Positions 1 through 10,396 of a DNA stretch of 64,000 nt are shown one piece after another. The notes beneath the pieces were generated by a model, which saw only the letters and a list, made by a program, of their open reading frames with translations, ran no database searches and was not told the DNA's origin. The DNA comes from Rhynchopus sp. YZ270_cl-10 (lineage: Eukaryota > Euglenozoa > Diplonemea > Diplonemida > Diplonemidae). Position 1 is the stretch's first letter; every line of letters starts with the position of its first letter. The DNA is taken from the NCBI GenBank assembly GCA_964035575.1, contig OZ037891.1, forward strand, positions 992,001-1,056,000. Direction: 5' to 3'. A program made the position numbers and the translations under genes.

Positions 1-2
1 AG

Positions 3-932
3 GCTGCTGCAATGGAGGCTCCTGTGCAGGCAGCGCCACCAGCACCACCAGCACCAAAGGTGGCAGCACCAGCGCCGCCTACACCTGCCGCTGCACCGGT
101 GCCCCCGCCACCAAAGGCAGCAGCACCACCACCACCGGCCCCGCCAGCAGCGAAGGAAGTAGCAGCACCGTCCCCACCACCGCCGCCAGCAGCCAAAGCA
201 GTGCCGCCACCGCCAGCACCGAAGGCAGCACCGGCACCGCCTACGCCAGCAGCGGGTGCGCCACCGCCACCACCAGCGGCAGGCAAGGCGGCAGCACCAC
301 CACCGCCAGCTCCGTCGCCAAGCAACAAGACGCCGCCTGCGCCGCCCGCACCACCGACACCCAAGAAGGCTGTCCCGCCACCAGCGCCAGCACCGAAGGC
401 AGCATCACCGCCACCACCTGCCCCACCTGCAGCAGGAAAGGCAGCACCACCACCACCGGCTCCGCCAGCAGCCGGCAAGGCGGCACCACCACCACCGCCA
501 GGAGGCAAGGCAGCACCGCCACCACCTGCCCCACCTGCAGCAGGAAAAGCAGCACCGCCACCACCGGCTCCACCAACACCAGGCAAGGTGGCACCACCGC
601 CACCGCCCGGAGGCAAGGCAGCACCACCACCCGCACCTCCGACACCAGGCAAGGCCGCACCGCCACCACCTGCCCCACCAGCAGCAGGGAAGGCAGCACC
701 ACCACCACCACCCGGAGGGAAGGCTGTGCCCCCGCCGCCGCCAGGAGGCAAGGCAGCACCACCACCACCTGCCCCACCTGCAGCAGGAAAGGCAGCACCA
801 CCACCACCGGCTCCACCAGCACCAGGCAAGGTGGCACCACCACCGCCACCAGCAGGGGGGAAGGCAGCACCGCCGCCACCACCTCCACCAGGAGGGAAAG
901 CTGCGCCCCCGCCTCCCCCACCGCCGAAGTAA
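3..932 (+). CDS. Pro/Ala-rich low-complexity protein, C-terminal part (5' end outside window)
   Basis: The reading frame is open from the first full codon of the window (GCT GCT GCA before the ATG at 12), so the ATG at 12 is probably internal and the gene begins upstream. About 309 residues are visible, nearly all Pro, Ala, Gly and Lys, in degenerate blocks such as KAAPPPPAPPAAG and KAAPPPPPGG. It ends in a poly-proline run, then PPPK and TAA. No folded domain, membrane segment or signal is visible. Poly-proline blocks of this kind bind profilin, SH3 or WW domains in formins and cell-wall proteins, but no FH2 or other partner domain is seen, so no function is given. The frame is long and uninterrupted, and strand and GC content agree with the neighbouring genes. 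Open frames on the opposite strand here are by-products of the CCA/CCG repeats. Confidence 0.7.
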   Translation, partial: AAAMEAPVQAAPPAPPAPKVAAPAPPTPAAAPVPPPPKAAAPPPPAPPAAKEVAAPSPPPPPAAKAVPPPPAPKAAPAPPTPAAGAPPPPPAAGKAAAPPPPAPSPSNKTPPAPPAPPTPKKAVPPPAPAPKAASPPPPAPPAAGKAAPPPPAPPAAGKAAPPPPPGGKAAPPPPAPPAAGKAAPPPPAPPTPGKVAPPPPPGGKAAPPPAPPTPGKAAPPPPAPPAAGKAAPPPPPGGKAVPPPPPGGKAAPPPPAPPAAGKAAPPPPAPPAPGKVAPPPPPAGGKAAPPPPPPPGGKAAPPPPPPPK

Positions 933-1381
933 GCGGGGTGGGTGGGGTGAGCTGGGCTCTCGTTTTGTGTTTGTCAAAAAAAAATGGGGAACAACGGTTC
1001 CCGGTCCCTGTTTTGTTCGTTTGCCTTATTTCTTTTGCCCACTTCACTGTGTGTAAGGAGGTGACGCCTTTTTTCTTGGGGATAAAAACGTCGCCGAAAA
1101 TTCGAAATTCGAAGTCGAACGAAACAAGTTTTAAAAAATAGGGGAAGGAGGAGGAAAGTCCTACTACACTGAAGGCTTTGTTGCGCCGAGGACTCACCTA
1201 CTTCTTTCAAAGTTGTCTGTATTCCAAACTGTATTTATTTAGGTTTAGTAGGGTGAATTCTTTTGCGTACCTTGGTCACGCAAGGTGCACAGTCACGATG
1301 GGGCTTCGTATTTCAAGTCAACTTTTTTTTTTACAAAACACAAAAATAGGGAAACAGAGGTCGGCTGGGTGTGTCTTCATC

Positions 1382-1417
<36 letters not shown>

Positions 1418-1428
1418 AAAACTTGGTT

Positions 1429-2330
1429 GCAGGCCTTTTGCTAACCATCATGCCATCATGCCACGTTTTTGGGGCGTTTTTTATTTTTTTTTCCATCATG
1501 CCACGGGGTGGTGGGGCAGGGCTTTCGCTCTGCATCACCTGGGGATTTCCCCCCCAGATGGCATGATGGCATGATGGCATGATGGCATGATGGCATGATG
1601 GCATGATGGCATGATGGCATGATGGCATGATGGCATGATGGCATGATGGCATGATGGCATGATGGCATGATGGCATGATGGCATGATGGCATGATGGCAT
1701 GATGGCATGATGGCATGATGGCATGATGGCATGATGGCATGATGGCATGATGGCATGATGGCATGATGGCATGATGGCATGATGGCATGATGGCATGATG
1801 GCATGATGGCATGATGGCATGATGGCATGATGGCACCTTAAAATTTTTCTGCTCGCTGCGCTCGCGGAGGTATACCTCAAAAAAATTTTTCGCTCGCTTC
1901 GCTCGCGCTGTACGCTATTTTCTTCCTGCCTACGGTGCCATTTTACAATGTCTAAGGGGATTCCCTTGCATTTTGCAGCCAGAAATGAAACTTGACCCAA
2001 GCTGCAAAAATTTGACCATTGTTATTTCAAAGTGATCCAACCGTTGCAACAGCCCCTGCTTCTGGAAGACGTATTGATTTTGTACGGTTAGTGTACGTCA
2101 GGCGCAAGACCAAGCACCGTTAATAAAGGATTAGATTCCGTTTTTGTTATCTTGCAAAGCTGACCCTTCGCCTCTCCACCCTGTGGCTGGCAGGGAGGCG
2201 CGCGCGAAGCGCGCGACGACCGCTTTTACCAGGTGGGAAAGCTCGGAATGTACTTTTTTTCCAGGAAATTATTTTTTTTTGACCATCATGCCATTCAGGG
2301 GGAAAATCCCAAAGTTAGCAAAAGGCCTGC
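1429..2330. mobile_element. Foldback/TIR element enclosing a minisatellite
   Basis: The 17 bases at 1429-1445 (GCAGGCCTTTTGCTAAC) recur as a perfect inverted copy at 2314-2330, bounding about 900 bp. Inside are the 8-bp minisatellite, antisense copies of its unit (CCATCATGCCA near 1447 and 1491), and GC-rich inverted blocks near 1855-1905. No coding sequence is seen. The structure suggests a non-autonomous TIR element. I see no clear target duplication, so its boundaries are approximate. Confidence 0.5.
1557..1834. repeat. (GATGGCAT)n minisatellite, about 35 units
   Basis: This is an almost perfect tandem array of the 8-bp unit GATGGCAT over 278 bp. It is open in several frames on both strands (for example MPSCHHAI on the minus strand), which is an artefact of a unit that contains no stop in those frames. 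It is not a gene. Confidence 0.95.
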
Positions 2331-2894
2331 TTGGTTGTTTTAGTGTAGGCACCCGAACTCCACTATACTACACGCGTCAAAGTGATGCCGGAGTTACTCC
2401 AAGTTATTGTTTATGTGGGTAAAAAAAAATGCTGATTATAGGCACACCGAGACACCATCCAACTTTTTTCTCTCACAATCAACTTCATATTTCTCCTCTT
2501 TTAGGTGTGCACAGACACATTCATCTGACATATTTTTTTTTCCTGGAGTGTCAGTACCTATGTCCCGTGCACTATCAACTTCACCTTTTTTTGTATTATT
2601 GCACCGTGTTATAAAACACACCATCCCTGAAGGTTGTGAGAGCACGCCCGGGGGATGTGGGATGACAGGAAGTAGTATTCCCGTCGTTTTTCCTCCCCCC
2701 CATCACCCCCCCGGTTGTGTCTCTTTTCCCATATGATTCCACACAGCCATGAATTCAACACATTTTTTTCTTCATTTTTTTACTCCCTTTTTTCCGCTCA
2801 ATAATGCGCGGCACATTCGAACGGGAGATGGGTAGGGGGTATCGCAATTGCTTTCAATATAAAACCCTTTATGAAAATTATCCTTTTTTTTAAA

Positions 2895-2951
2895 GGTGAC
2901 TAAGCACGAGAGGCTTAGGTTCATCTTATAAACTTTTCTTTTTTTTTTTTT
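2895..2951 (+). repeat. R1 short interspersed repeat (type copy)
   Basis: R1 is about 50 bp: GGTGA, then CTAAGC, a loop ACGAGAG, then GCTTAG (a 6-bp stem), then TTCATCTTATAAAC and a T/C tail. Other + strand copies, some diverged: about 3133, 3188, 3867, 6453, 15050, 23286, 28107, 30365, 31530, 36066, 36997, 38926, 42948, 43569, 45374, 51853 and 59191. I found no copy on the minus strand. It is too short for a tRNA-derived SINE, and its origin is unknown. Confidence 0.85.
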
Positions 2952-3582
2952 GGGATGTGCAGTTTGCAGAATATCTTGCAAAAGAGAAAGAAACCAGTAG
3001 TATTATTTAGTACTCAGGGGGGAGGCACTGATGTTGATATTGCTTCAATGGTGATGGTGGGCGGGTGAATGTTTTATTTTGTTTTGAGGATGAGCTCCGC
3101 TATATTTGCTTGTACTGTAATTGTTTGTCTTAAGGTGACTATGCAATGAGAGGCTTAGGATCATCTTACAATTGTATTTTTTTTATGGAAGATGACAGTA
3201 CGAGAGGTGCTTAGGTTCATCTTACCAACGTTTCCCTTTTTTTTTTTTTTTATTTCTCACAGACGTCTCTCCCAGAGGCTGAAGACATCCCTTTAAAAAA
3301 ACGCACTGCTGCTTTCGGAAATAGGTCAACGACCTGTTAACATCGACCCCAGCACCAACAGCGTTTTTTTTCTCTTTTTCAAAACAAACACAGGCTGTTC
3401 TTTCCCTGATAGGAAGTCTTTATTCAAAAATAAAATAAAATTTTGGTTGTGCCAGAGCAAAGTGTCCCTCTGTTCTTTTTTAGATGTGTGTGCACGAAGA
3501 AGGCATATTCACCCCTTTTGAGCTTCTCTTTTTTTGTCTCTGGGCTCGAGAACTCATGAAGCGGTCTTAGTCATTTTTTTTA

Positions 3583-3707
3583 TATTCCTACGAAGCTTGC
3601 TTTTAAAGGAGAAATAGTATTACCGGTAGGGTCGCCAAATCATCTTTCAAACAGGAGGATTTGTGCAATCAACGAAAACAACTTTACTTTACCTACCGAT
3701 CCGACTA
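3583..3707 (+). repeat. R4 insertion (about 125 bp), second copy at 37758-37880
   Basis: The segment from ATTCCTACGAAGCTTGC to CCGATCCGACTA is nearly identical to 37758-37880. Its flanks (3537-3582 and 3708-3800) match 6325-6460, which lacks the insert, so 6325-6460 serves as an empty site. It has no terminal inverted repeat, poly(A) tail or coding sequence. Confidence 0.7.
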
Positions 3708-3817
3708 TTTTTCTCTGTCAATGTACATCTCATTCCCTGATGTATGTGCACAAAGAGGGGGTACCAATTGCAGCTTCGAGTTTTCAAAGGTGTCTAAGCA
3801 AACGAGAGAGAGTGCTC

Positions 3818-3868
3818 AGTCTGATTAGATTCCTTAATGTTCAAAACATTAAGTAATCTCATCAGACT
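3818..3868. repeat. Hairpin lying between two partial R1 copies
   Basis: AGTCTGATTAGATTCC at 3818 pairs with the complementary run ending at 3868, with one or two mismatches and a 3-4 base loop. The left flank TAAGCAAACGAGAG and right flank TAAACAAACGAGAG are near-identical direct repeats belonging to R1, as if a hairpin had landed in, and duplicated, part of R1. Confidence 0.6.
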
Positions 3869-4517
3869 AAACAAACGAGAGGCTTAGGTTCATCTTATAA
3901 ACTTTTCTCTTTTTTTTTTTTTTTCAATCTCATCTTTAGCAGTGTTCTTGTACTCCCCTTTCAGGTGTAAAAAATATTGTTTTTTTTTTTGTACTGCCAT
4001 ATTCCGATCCTCATCAAAGGAAAAGGCGTGAGGCAGTTATGTTCATGTCTGTCAGGGTAGGTTTTTGTGGAATGCACTAAAAGGCATTTTGAACGCAACG
4101 ATACGAAGAAGAAGAAAAAAAAGCGTGTGTATTGGGGAAGGTGTTCACACCCTCCCAAAGCAGTGATGGCAAACCAAAAAAAATAGTCCCCTCTTTATTC
4201 CCCATTTTTTTTCCAGAGTCGGGTAGTGTTTTTTTTCCACAAACTCATTGTGCCGACATCTTTCCTGTAGACTTTATAAATGTTTCAAAAACAAAAAAAA
4301 AATGATTTTTTTCCAACTTTTTTTGAGTTCACAGAGCTGTTTTTACCCTCCTTTTCTCCCTCCTCACCCTCAAAATTCCAGAACACACCACAAAACCTTC
4401 AAAACGATGTGGTGAACGCAAAACCCACGAAACCCACTCTTTTTCCCCACATTCACTACTCATACGCATCCTGGGGGACAAATTTGGAAAAAATAGCAAA
4501 AAAACGCAAAAAAAAAT

Positions 4518-5579
4518 ATGCCGGTAACTGAGAAAAGAGATAATGTTCGTCTTGAGCGGGTTCTTCAGGAAGGTCGGGACAGCCTCGACGCGCTGATGGC
4601 GACGATCCGCAGGACCCGGGGCGGCTCGATCGGACCCTCCACCACCACCACCGCCACCTCCTCCTCTTCCTCCCCTTCTCCTTCCACTTCCTGCTCACCC
4701 CCTGCGGTTGTACCACTGTCGATACCTAGGAGAGTACCTCCACATCCTCCGCAAGCACCACCGTCACCACCGACACCTGCTACACTTTCACCAATTCTTT
4801 CTCAAACGGACGACACCTTAAGTGATATCGGTCCGGGGGACTTCCGCATTCCAAGCCCACCGTCTCCTCTTCTGATTCCGTCTGAGGTTACACAACGGAG
4901 GGGTGGTGCGATTCTTTCGCGTGGAGTACCGCAACGGCAGTCTACCCCCCCTACCTCAACCCAATCCGCATTGCAGAGACGAAGCGCAACCCCTCCACCC
5001 TCCGCGCGAAATGTTGTTAGAGAGGTTCCCCCGGTTCTCGTGAATTACCGTGCAGAGGAGAGACATGGTTTTGAAGATGCATTTGACTTTTTGATAGAGA
5101 TAGAGCGCAAGGCAAGGAGGTGCAGGACACCTCCCGCACGGCGTGGTGTGGAGGTTGCAGAAAAGGGGTTGTCTGTGTCTTCAGGGTCGTCTGGGGGGGT
5201 GTCTGGGGTGCGTGGAGAGAGGAGGAGGAGGGAGGTGCGTCCGGTGAAGCGGAGGGCGAAGACGCCGCCAGCGAGGAAGGGGGTGAGGCGTGCGGGTGTA
5301 GTGGGGCAGGCGGGGCAACGGCAAGATGCAAGGGGAGGCAGTCCAGGAAGCAGCTCCAGAACCCGAGAGTTCACCCCGCCCTTCGTCGCAACGTTGAACC
5401 GCAGTAGAGGCCCCCGCAGTGACAACAACGCCCTCCCAACCCTCCTCTCCCCCTCGGATGGTTCAAAACCAAATGAATCGTCGCCAAGTCCAGTCCGCGA
5501 CTTCCACCCACCACGCATTGCTGCGTTGACTCATTGGTTATGCGAAGAAGGGGATCAATACAATGAAAATTTCTTTTAG
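4518..5579 (+). CDS. Disordered Ser/Pro/Arg-rich protein, unknown function
   Basis: A 353-residue protein I do not recognise. Residues 1-35 look helical and charged (DNVRLERVLQEGRDSLDALMATIRR). A Thr/Ser/Pro linker follows (about 40-110), then a basic region with repeated short motifs ending TPPAR or TPPPSAR (about 145-250), and an ordered-looking tail (FHPPRIAALTHWLCEEGDQYNENFF). A possible helix near 175-195 reads GFEDAFDFLIEIERKARR. The S/T-P and TPPAR motifs resemble proline-directed kinase sites, which would suit a cytoskeletal or scaffold protein, but that is inference. The start is the first ATG after TAGCAAAAAAACGC, giving a possible AG acceptor. GC content is far above the flanks. 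No introns are needed. Confidence 0.75.
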   Translation: MPVTEKRDNVRLERVLQEGRDSLDALMATIRRTRGGSIGPSTTTTATSSSSSPSPSTSCSPPAVVPLSIPRRVPPHPPQAPPSPPTPATLSPILSQTDDTLSDIGPGDFRIPSPPSPLLIPSEVTQRRGGAILSRGVPQRQSTPPTSTQSALQRRSATPPPSARNVVREVPPVLVNYRAEERHGFEDAFDFLIEIERKARRCRTPPARRGVEVAEKGLSVSSGSSGGVSGVRGERRRREVRPVKRRAKTPPARKGVRRAGVVGQAGQRQDARGGSPGSSSRTREFTPPFVATLNRSRGPRSDNNALPTLLSPSDGSKPNESSPSPVRDFHPPRIAALTHWLCEEGDQYNENFF

Positions 5580-7780
5580 AAATGCGTTTTTTTTTTTTTT
5601 TTGTAGAGTTGAAAAAAAAAAAAATAGAAATTTTTGTTGTGCATCAAAGGGGTTTGCTACAGCACAACCCCGCTAGTAGGGTGCTAGAAAATTAGCAAAG
5701 CTTTTTTTTTTTTTTTTGCCGTGATTTTTTGGGATAATTCTAGATGTGTTTTTTTCAACACTTTTTTGGGTGGGCATACACTATGTGTGTGGTTAGATGA
5801 ACAAAAACTTTGGTAAAAGAATGGGGTGGGGGTATACACAGGTGACGTTTTGCTGAAAACAACCTGTGACAGTGGGAGGTGGGAGGGGGAGGGTTGAGGA
5901 AAGGGGGTAACGAAGGTGCTGCACTACACGCCTTTTATTTGGTCCACTGCCAAGAGTCAGTCATGTTTCAAGCTTTCCTTTTTTGTTTTATTTTGATAAT
6001 TTGTTGGATTAGTGCAAGCCAAAGACAGTCTTCAATGGGGGGGTTTTTTTTTTATCGCACCTCATTTTGCTGTTGTTCGGCGGCAGGGTGTGTTTTTTTA
6101 TCCGTTCTCCATGTTTTGATGAAGTCTGCTCTGATTGAATTGGTTTCCGCATTATCTTTGAAAAAAAAAAAAAGTACCATCCTTTTTTGTTTTGTTCTGT
6201 TTTTCCCTTCCCCCTGAGTCCAATGTTGCCTTTCACTGAGAACCAGGATAATTTGTACTGAGTACCATTCCCCCTTCACATCATAGCCCCCTCTTTAACG
6301 GCAGTGTACATTTCATGGAGACTCCTTTTTTGTCTCTGGGTTCGAGAACTCGACGAAGCGGTCTTAGCCTTTTGTTTTTTTCTGTCAACGTACGTTTCAT
6401 TCCCTGATGTATGTGCACAAAGAGGGGGTAATTTCAGCTTCGGGTTTTTCAAAGGTGGCTAAGCAATGAGAGGCTTAGAGTCATCTCGTAAACCGTTATG
6501 TTCTCTTTTATTTTTCCTTGCAAAGGCGAGAGGCCTTTCGCTACGTTGGCTTTGTATTCCGGTCCCTATCAGGGGCTCTTTTTTTTGTTCTTGTCGGAAA
6601 TTGCCTGTACCGCTTCCGTCATGGCGAAAAATATTGCAGCCACAAAAAATTCAGATTATGGCTAATCTTGAAATTGCTTTCGCGGAAACTTGAGTCAGTT
6701 TGTCTAACACATTTTTTTATGTTCCACGGTTGCCAGGTCCAGGTAGGATAGTAGAGTGGGGCAACACAAAAAAAATAGGGGGGTGCAAAACAATGCGCTT
6801 CCGATGTTTTGCTACCCCACTGTGCACCCACCTGGGACCTGGACAACCGTGTAGGTTTGCTGCTCCGTTCCCGATTACATACGACTTTTTCAATGCCCTC
6901 TCGTGACAGTGGACCAAGGTACAGTATCACGAGAGGGCTTTGTATTCCAAGTCAACTTTTTTTTTTGAAAAATGTCAATTTGTGTCCCAATCCCCCTCTT
7001 CCCGCACGATAGCGATAGTACAAAGGGTGTGTGAGGGGCACACTTCATCTTTGTCTTCCAGCAGCAGGTTTCTTTCACACATGCCTCTCCGTTCCCTTCT
7101 TCTTCTTCCCACATGATTCCATAAGATGTCCATGTGGTAACTTTCCCGCTTTTGTGTGTGTGTGTGTGTGGTTTTCTTTGTCCCACAAAAAGAGAGAGGA
7201 TACGCCTGTGGACAAAACTCCATCTGAATAGAATTTACTGTGCTTTCGGAAAATATTTCTGGGCCATTTTTTGGTTTTTTTCGTTTAGATCCGATGCCTT
7301 TGCGTCTACAGAAGCGTTTTGCGCAATCCAAACCATATTTTTTTCAAAAGTACGGATCCTCTTTCATCATTTCCCCCCCACCTCCCCCACACGGAGAACC
7401 AAAAAAAAATGCCTGCATCCGCCGATGAACGGTGAGACGTTTTTGCACTCTTTCAACTCCCTTTTTTTTTCTCCCACCCAATGCCCACTCCGATGTACAC
7501 TGTTCACGAATGGCTTTGTATTTAAAGTCAAGCACTTGAACAACAATTTGAAGAACCACATTACGAAAAAAAAAACTGCGGTGAAAAAAAACCCCCACAC
7601 ACACACCCCCCTAATTAGAGAAGAGCAGCACAGAGGCGAGCTCTACATCCTAGATACACAAACACGACAGCACCACCCCCTTCATTTTAACCTTCTCTCC
7701 CCCTCCCTCCTCTCCTCGCTCCTCTCCCCTACATATTCCTTCAAAAGCGACAAAAAAAAAAAAAAAACACAAACAAACCA
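5580..7780. other. Gene-free stretch with repeats
   Basis: Holds long T runs, the R4-free paralogue of the 3.5-kb locus (about 6325-6510, ending in an R1 copy at 6453), an R2 partial (6911-6968), a GT run near 7155 and an R2-like scrap near 7504-7535. The last 100 bases (7680-7740) are strongly pyrimidine-rich and probably belong to the processing signal of the next gene. Confidence 0.55.
6325..6510 (+). repeat. Paralogue of 3530-3830 without the R4 insert
   Basis: TCTCTGGGTTCGAGAACTC, then GCGGTCTTAG, then CATTCCCTGATGTATGTGCA and a R1 copy appear in the same order as at 3530-3830, but without the 125-bp R4 block. It is therefore a natural empty site for R4. Confidence 0.7.
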
Positions 7781-10207
7781 ATGAAACGTTCTGCCGTGCT
7801 GCTGTCCCTTTGCGGGATAGCTGCGGGACAAGGTTATGGACCGGACCCGGCAGGTGTTCCTGCAGACTTTCTGTGTGAATGGCGGCAGCTGGCTTATAGC
7901 TATTCAAACACGCTTCGCCCTGACGCAGCTGCGCTCGTCTACGATGCGCTCGAAATGCCCAAATACTGCAACGGAACGCACCGTCCTGATGAATCCACAC
8001 TTCCAGTAGTCTTCCCCCCAAAGGTTGCTCCCGGGGCAGGCTCAATCCTCTATGTTGACCCAACCAAAGGAAGCGATGCCAACCAAGGCACCCTGGAAAG
8101 CCCTCTCCAGCACATCCAGACTGCGGTCGACAGACACCCTGGAACCATTGTGCTGCGCGAGGGGACGTACTTCATTGGGAGCAAACCCATTGAGGTGACG
8201 CAGATGAACAGCGGGGTGCGGATCCAAAACTACCCTGGGGAGGAGGTGTGGCTGAGTGGCGCGGTCAAGCTGGAGGATCTGAAGTGGGCGAAGGTGACGG
8301 CACTGAAGGGTCATAACCTGTGGGTGGCAGATGTGTCTGCGGAGATGGATGGTGTCTCCGAGCTGCGTGTGAACGGCCTGAGGGCATGGCAGGCACGGTA
8401 CCCCAATGCTGACCCAGAGAAGGACATCTGGCCAACAGGCTACCTGGTCTCCTCGCAGAGGGACTGGGCGCAGCCCAAGATCCTTCCCGACCCCAACACC
8501 GCCACGCTCGTCAATGTCTCGAACCCCAACCGCGACTTCGACTCATACTTCAACCACTACTCCGGCGGCATCAACGGCACCTGCGCAGTGTACGACCCCC
8601 CCTTCTCCTTCTTCTGCCAGAACACCTCCACAATCGGCTCCGGGTCCGGCTGTGGTGGCTGCTTCACCTACAACATCCCCGGTGGGCTGAACTCCCTGGG
8701 CAACCTCTCGCACTACCCCAGCCTGATGAAGGACCCAAGCCACGCATACCTCAACGCATGGCGTGTCGCGCACTGGGCGAACTGGAAGTTTGCGATTGAG
8801 TCCTACCACGCAAACGGCACGGATGAGATTGTCTTCGGGAAGGGTGGCTTCCAAGGAGCGCGTGGCGGGCCAGGGTCCGACTACTTCATCAGCAACGTGA
8901 TTGAGGAGCTGGACGTCGTGGGGGAGTACTTCTACGATGTGGACGCGAAGAAGCTCTACATCTCCGCCAACACGACAGAGGGGACGCCGCCGCAGGGTGA
9001 GATCCTTGCTGTCACGCAGCACTCGCTTTTGAGGGTGACGGGCACCTCAAAGGACGCAGCCGTGAAGAATGTCACCCTTATGGGCCTTGGCTTCCGCGAC
9101 ACAACGGCGACCATGATGGAGACGCACGGCGTGCCCAGCGGTGGGGACTGGTCGCTCGAGCGCATGGGTGTTGTCTTTGCAGAGAACACTGAGAGCTTCA
9201 CTGTGGAGAAGTGCAAATTCTGGAAGATCGGCGGGAACTCTGTGATGCTCAGCAAGTCGAACCTGCATGCACGCGTTGCGGACTCTGAGTTTGCGTGGCT
9301 TGGGTCCACGGCGGTGGCGGCGTGGGGCTGGACGGACGAGATCACCGACGGCGGCATCCACGGAGTGGACGGCACGGGTGGCGACTTCCCGCGCTACACA
9401 GTTATTGAACGGAACGTCTTCCGCGAGATCGGGATCTGGGAGAAGCAGTCCTCTGCGTTCTTCCAGGCCAAGACAGCGCAGTCAGTGCTGCGCTACAACG
9501 TTGTGTTCAACCTTGCGCGTGCAGGCTTCAACATCAACGACGGCTTCGGCGGCGGCGACGAGATCTACGAGAACGTTCTCTTCAACACCTGCAGAGAGTC
9601 CTCCGACCACGGCCCGATCAACAGCTGGGACAGACAGGGCTTCCTGACCACGGTGCGCACGGGGCAGCCCTCCATGCAGATGGCGTTCCGCCAGGTGAAG
9701 CACAACATCGTGATCTCCAACTACGGCGGGTCCAAGGAGGTGGACAACGACGACGGCTCGCTCTTCTGGAACATCACATCCAACTTCATGGCGTATGGGT
9801 GGGCCCAGAAGTTCAAGTGTGGTGGCATCTACTCTGCACACAATGTGAAGGCGTTCATCAGCTTGGGTGGGGCGTTTGACGCAGGGTGCATGGTGCAGGA
9901 CAAGACGACGTACTTCCCGAACGAGTGGCACCACGACCTTATGGTCTCGCTCACAGACAGCCTCAAGTACCGTGACTGCTGGAGCACACCCGACCACGAC
10001 TACGACAAGACACAGGTGCACGACAACACGCTCTACGTCGGTGCCAACCACACTGCCTACATCGTCTGTGACAACAAGCACGTAACAGTACCGGACTTCC
10101 TCGCGAAGGGCAACGAGCCCGGCACAACGCAGTTGGAATCCATTCCCGCGACATCTGAAATAATGATGTGGGCAAAGTCCGCTCTTGGAACCTTCCCGCC
10201 AATGTAG
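7781..10207 (+). CDS. Secreted right-handed parallel beta-helix protein
   Basis: An 808-residue intronless protein. Residues 1-17 form a short signal peptide (MKRSAVLLSLCGIAAGQG, cleavage likely near AAG-Q), so it should enter the secretory pathway; NGT and NTT sequons agree. At about 89-113 it has the entry motif of right-handed beta-helix (DUF1565/pectate-lyase-like) proteins: YVDPTKGSDANQGTLESPLQ and then HIQTAVD. Repeated short strands and turns follow through about 750, with asparagine- and glycine-rich turns. Families with this fold bind or cleave polysaccharides, but I cannot point to catalytic residues, so no reaction is assigned. Cysteines are plentiful in the 260-300 stretch. The start is the first in-frame ATG, after a CT-rich tract and TTCAAAAG. 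Codon use is GC-rich in the third position, as in well-expressed neighbours. Confidence 0.85.
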   Translation: MKRSAVLLSLCGIAAGQGYGPDPAGVPADFLCEWRQLAYSYSNTLRPDAAALVYDALEMPKYCNGTHRPDESTLPVVFPPKVAPGAGSILYVDPTKGSDANQGTLESPLQHIQTAVDRHPGTIVLREGTYFIGSKPIEVTQMNSGVRIQNYPGEEVWLSGAVKLEDLKWAKVTALKGHNLWVADVSAEMDGVSELRVNGLRAWQARYPNADPEKDIWPTGYLVSSQRDWAQPKILPDPNTATLVNVSNPNRDFDSYFNHYSGGINGTCAVYDPPFSFFCQNTSTIGSGSGCGGCFTYNIPGGLNSLGNLSHYPSLMKDPSHAYLNAWRVAHWANWKFAIESYHANGTDEIVFGKGGFQGARGGPGSDYFISNVIEELDVVGEYFYDVDAKKLYISANTTEGTPPQGEILAVTQHSLLRVTGTSKDAAVKNVTLMGLGFRDTTATMMETHGVPSGGDWSLERMGVVFAENTESFTVEKCKFWKIGGNSVMLSKSNLHARVADSEFAWLGSTAVAAWGWTDEITDGGIHGVDGTGGDFPRYTVIERNVFREIGIWEKQSSAFFQAKTAQSVLRYNVVFNLARAGFNINDGFGGGDEIYENVLFNTCRESSDHGPINSWDRQGFLTTVRTGQPSMQMAFRQVKHNIVISNYGGSKEVDNDDGSLFWNITSNFMAYGWAQKFKCGGIYSAHNVKAFISLGGAFDAGCMVQDKTTYFPNEWHHDLMVSLTDSLKYRDCWSTPDHDYDKTQVHDNTLYVGANHTAYIVCDNKHVTVPDFLAKGNEPGTTQLESIPATSEIMMWAKSALGTFPPM

Positions 10208-10315
10208 AACAAAAAAAAGCATTTTTTTTACTTCCTTTTTTACTCCGCGTTTAACCTCGGAAACCCAACTGATTAGCAAAAAATAAAAACTGAAATATTG
10301 AAGCAATATTTCCCT

Positions 10316-10396
10316 GAGGGGTGTCAACCAAGGGTACGGATTTTCCAGAGCCGAAGGCGAGGGAAATCTGAGCCCGAGGTGGTTGACACCCCCCTA
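10316..10396. repeat. Hairpin, about 17-bp arms
   Basis: AGGGGTGTCAACCA near 10317 is complementary to TGGTTGACACCCCCCT ending near 10396. The core between them is GC-rich with further short pairing (CCGAAGG). It lies just 3' of the beta-helix gene, but nothing shows that it acts as a terminator. Confidence 0.6.

Larger units (their letters stand above)
933..4517. other. Gene-free AT-rich stretch with repeats
   Basis: No convincing gene. It holds an R2 remnant (about 1276-1335), a TIR-bounded foldback with a minisatellite (1429-2330), R1 copies at about 2895, 3133, 3188 and 3867, an R4 insertion (3583-3707), a hairpin (3818-3868) and many T or A runs. About 3305-3360 recurs inverted at about 27515-27570. 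Confidence 0.6.

Noticed and set aside
241-1197. Long open frames on both strands opposite or beside the Pro/Ala-rich gene
   Set aside because: They are shadows of the CCA/CCG/GCA repeats: Val/Leu-rich, Trp/Cys-rich or His/Arg-rich translations with no independent support.
1557-1834. CRISPR-like array
   Set aside because: The units are contiguous with no spacers, and the genome is eukaryotic.
1380-2000. Minus-strand frames of repeated MPSCHHAI
   Set aside because: They arise purely from the 8-bp minisatellite.
2895-2951. R1 as a tRNA-derived SINE with A and B boxes
   Set aside because: GGTTCATCTTA loosely recalls a B box, but the spacing to any A box is about 12 bases instead of about 30, and no cloverleaf can be drawn.
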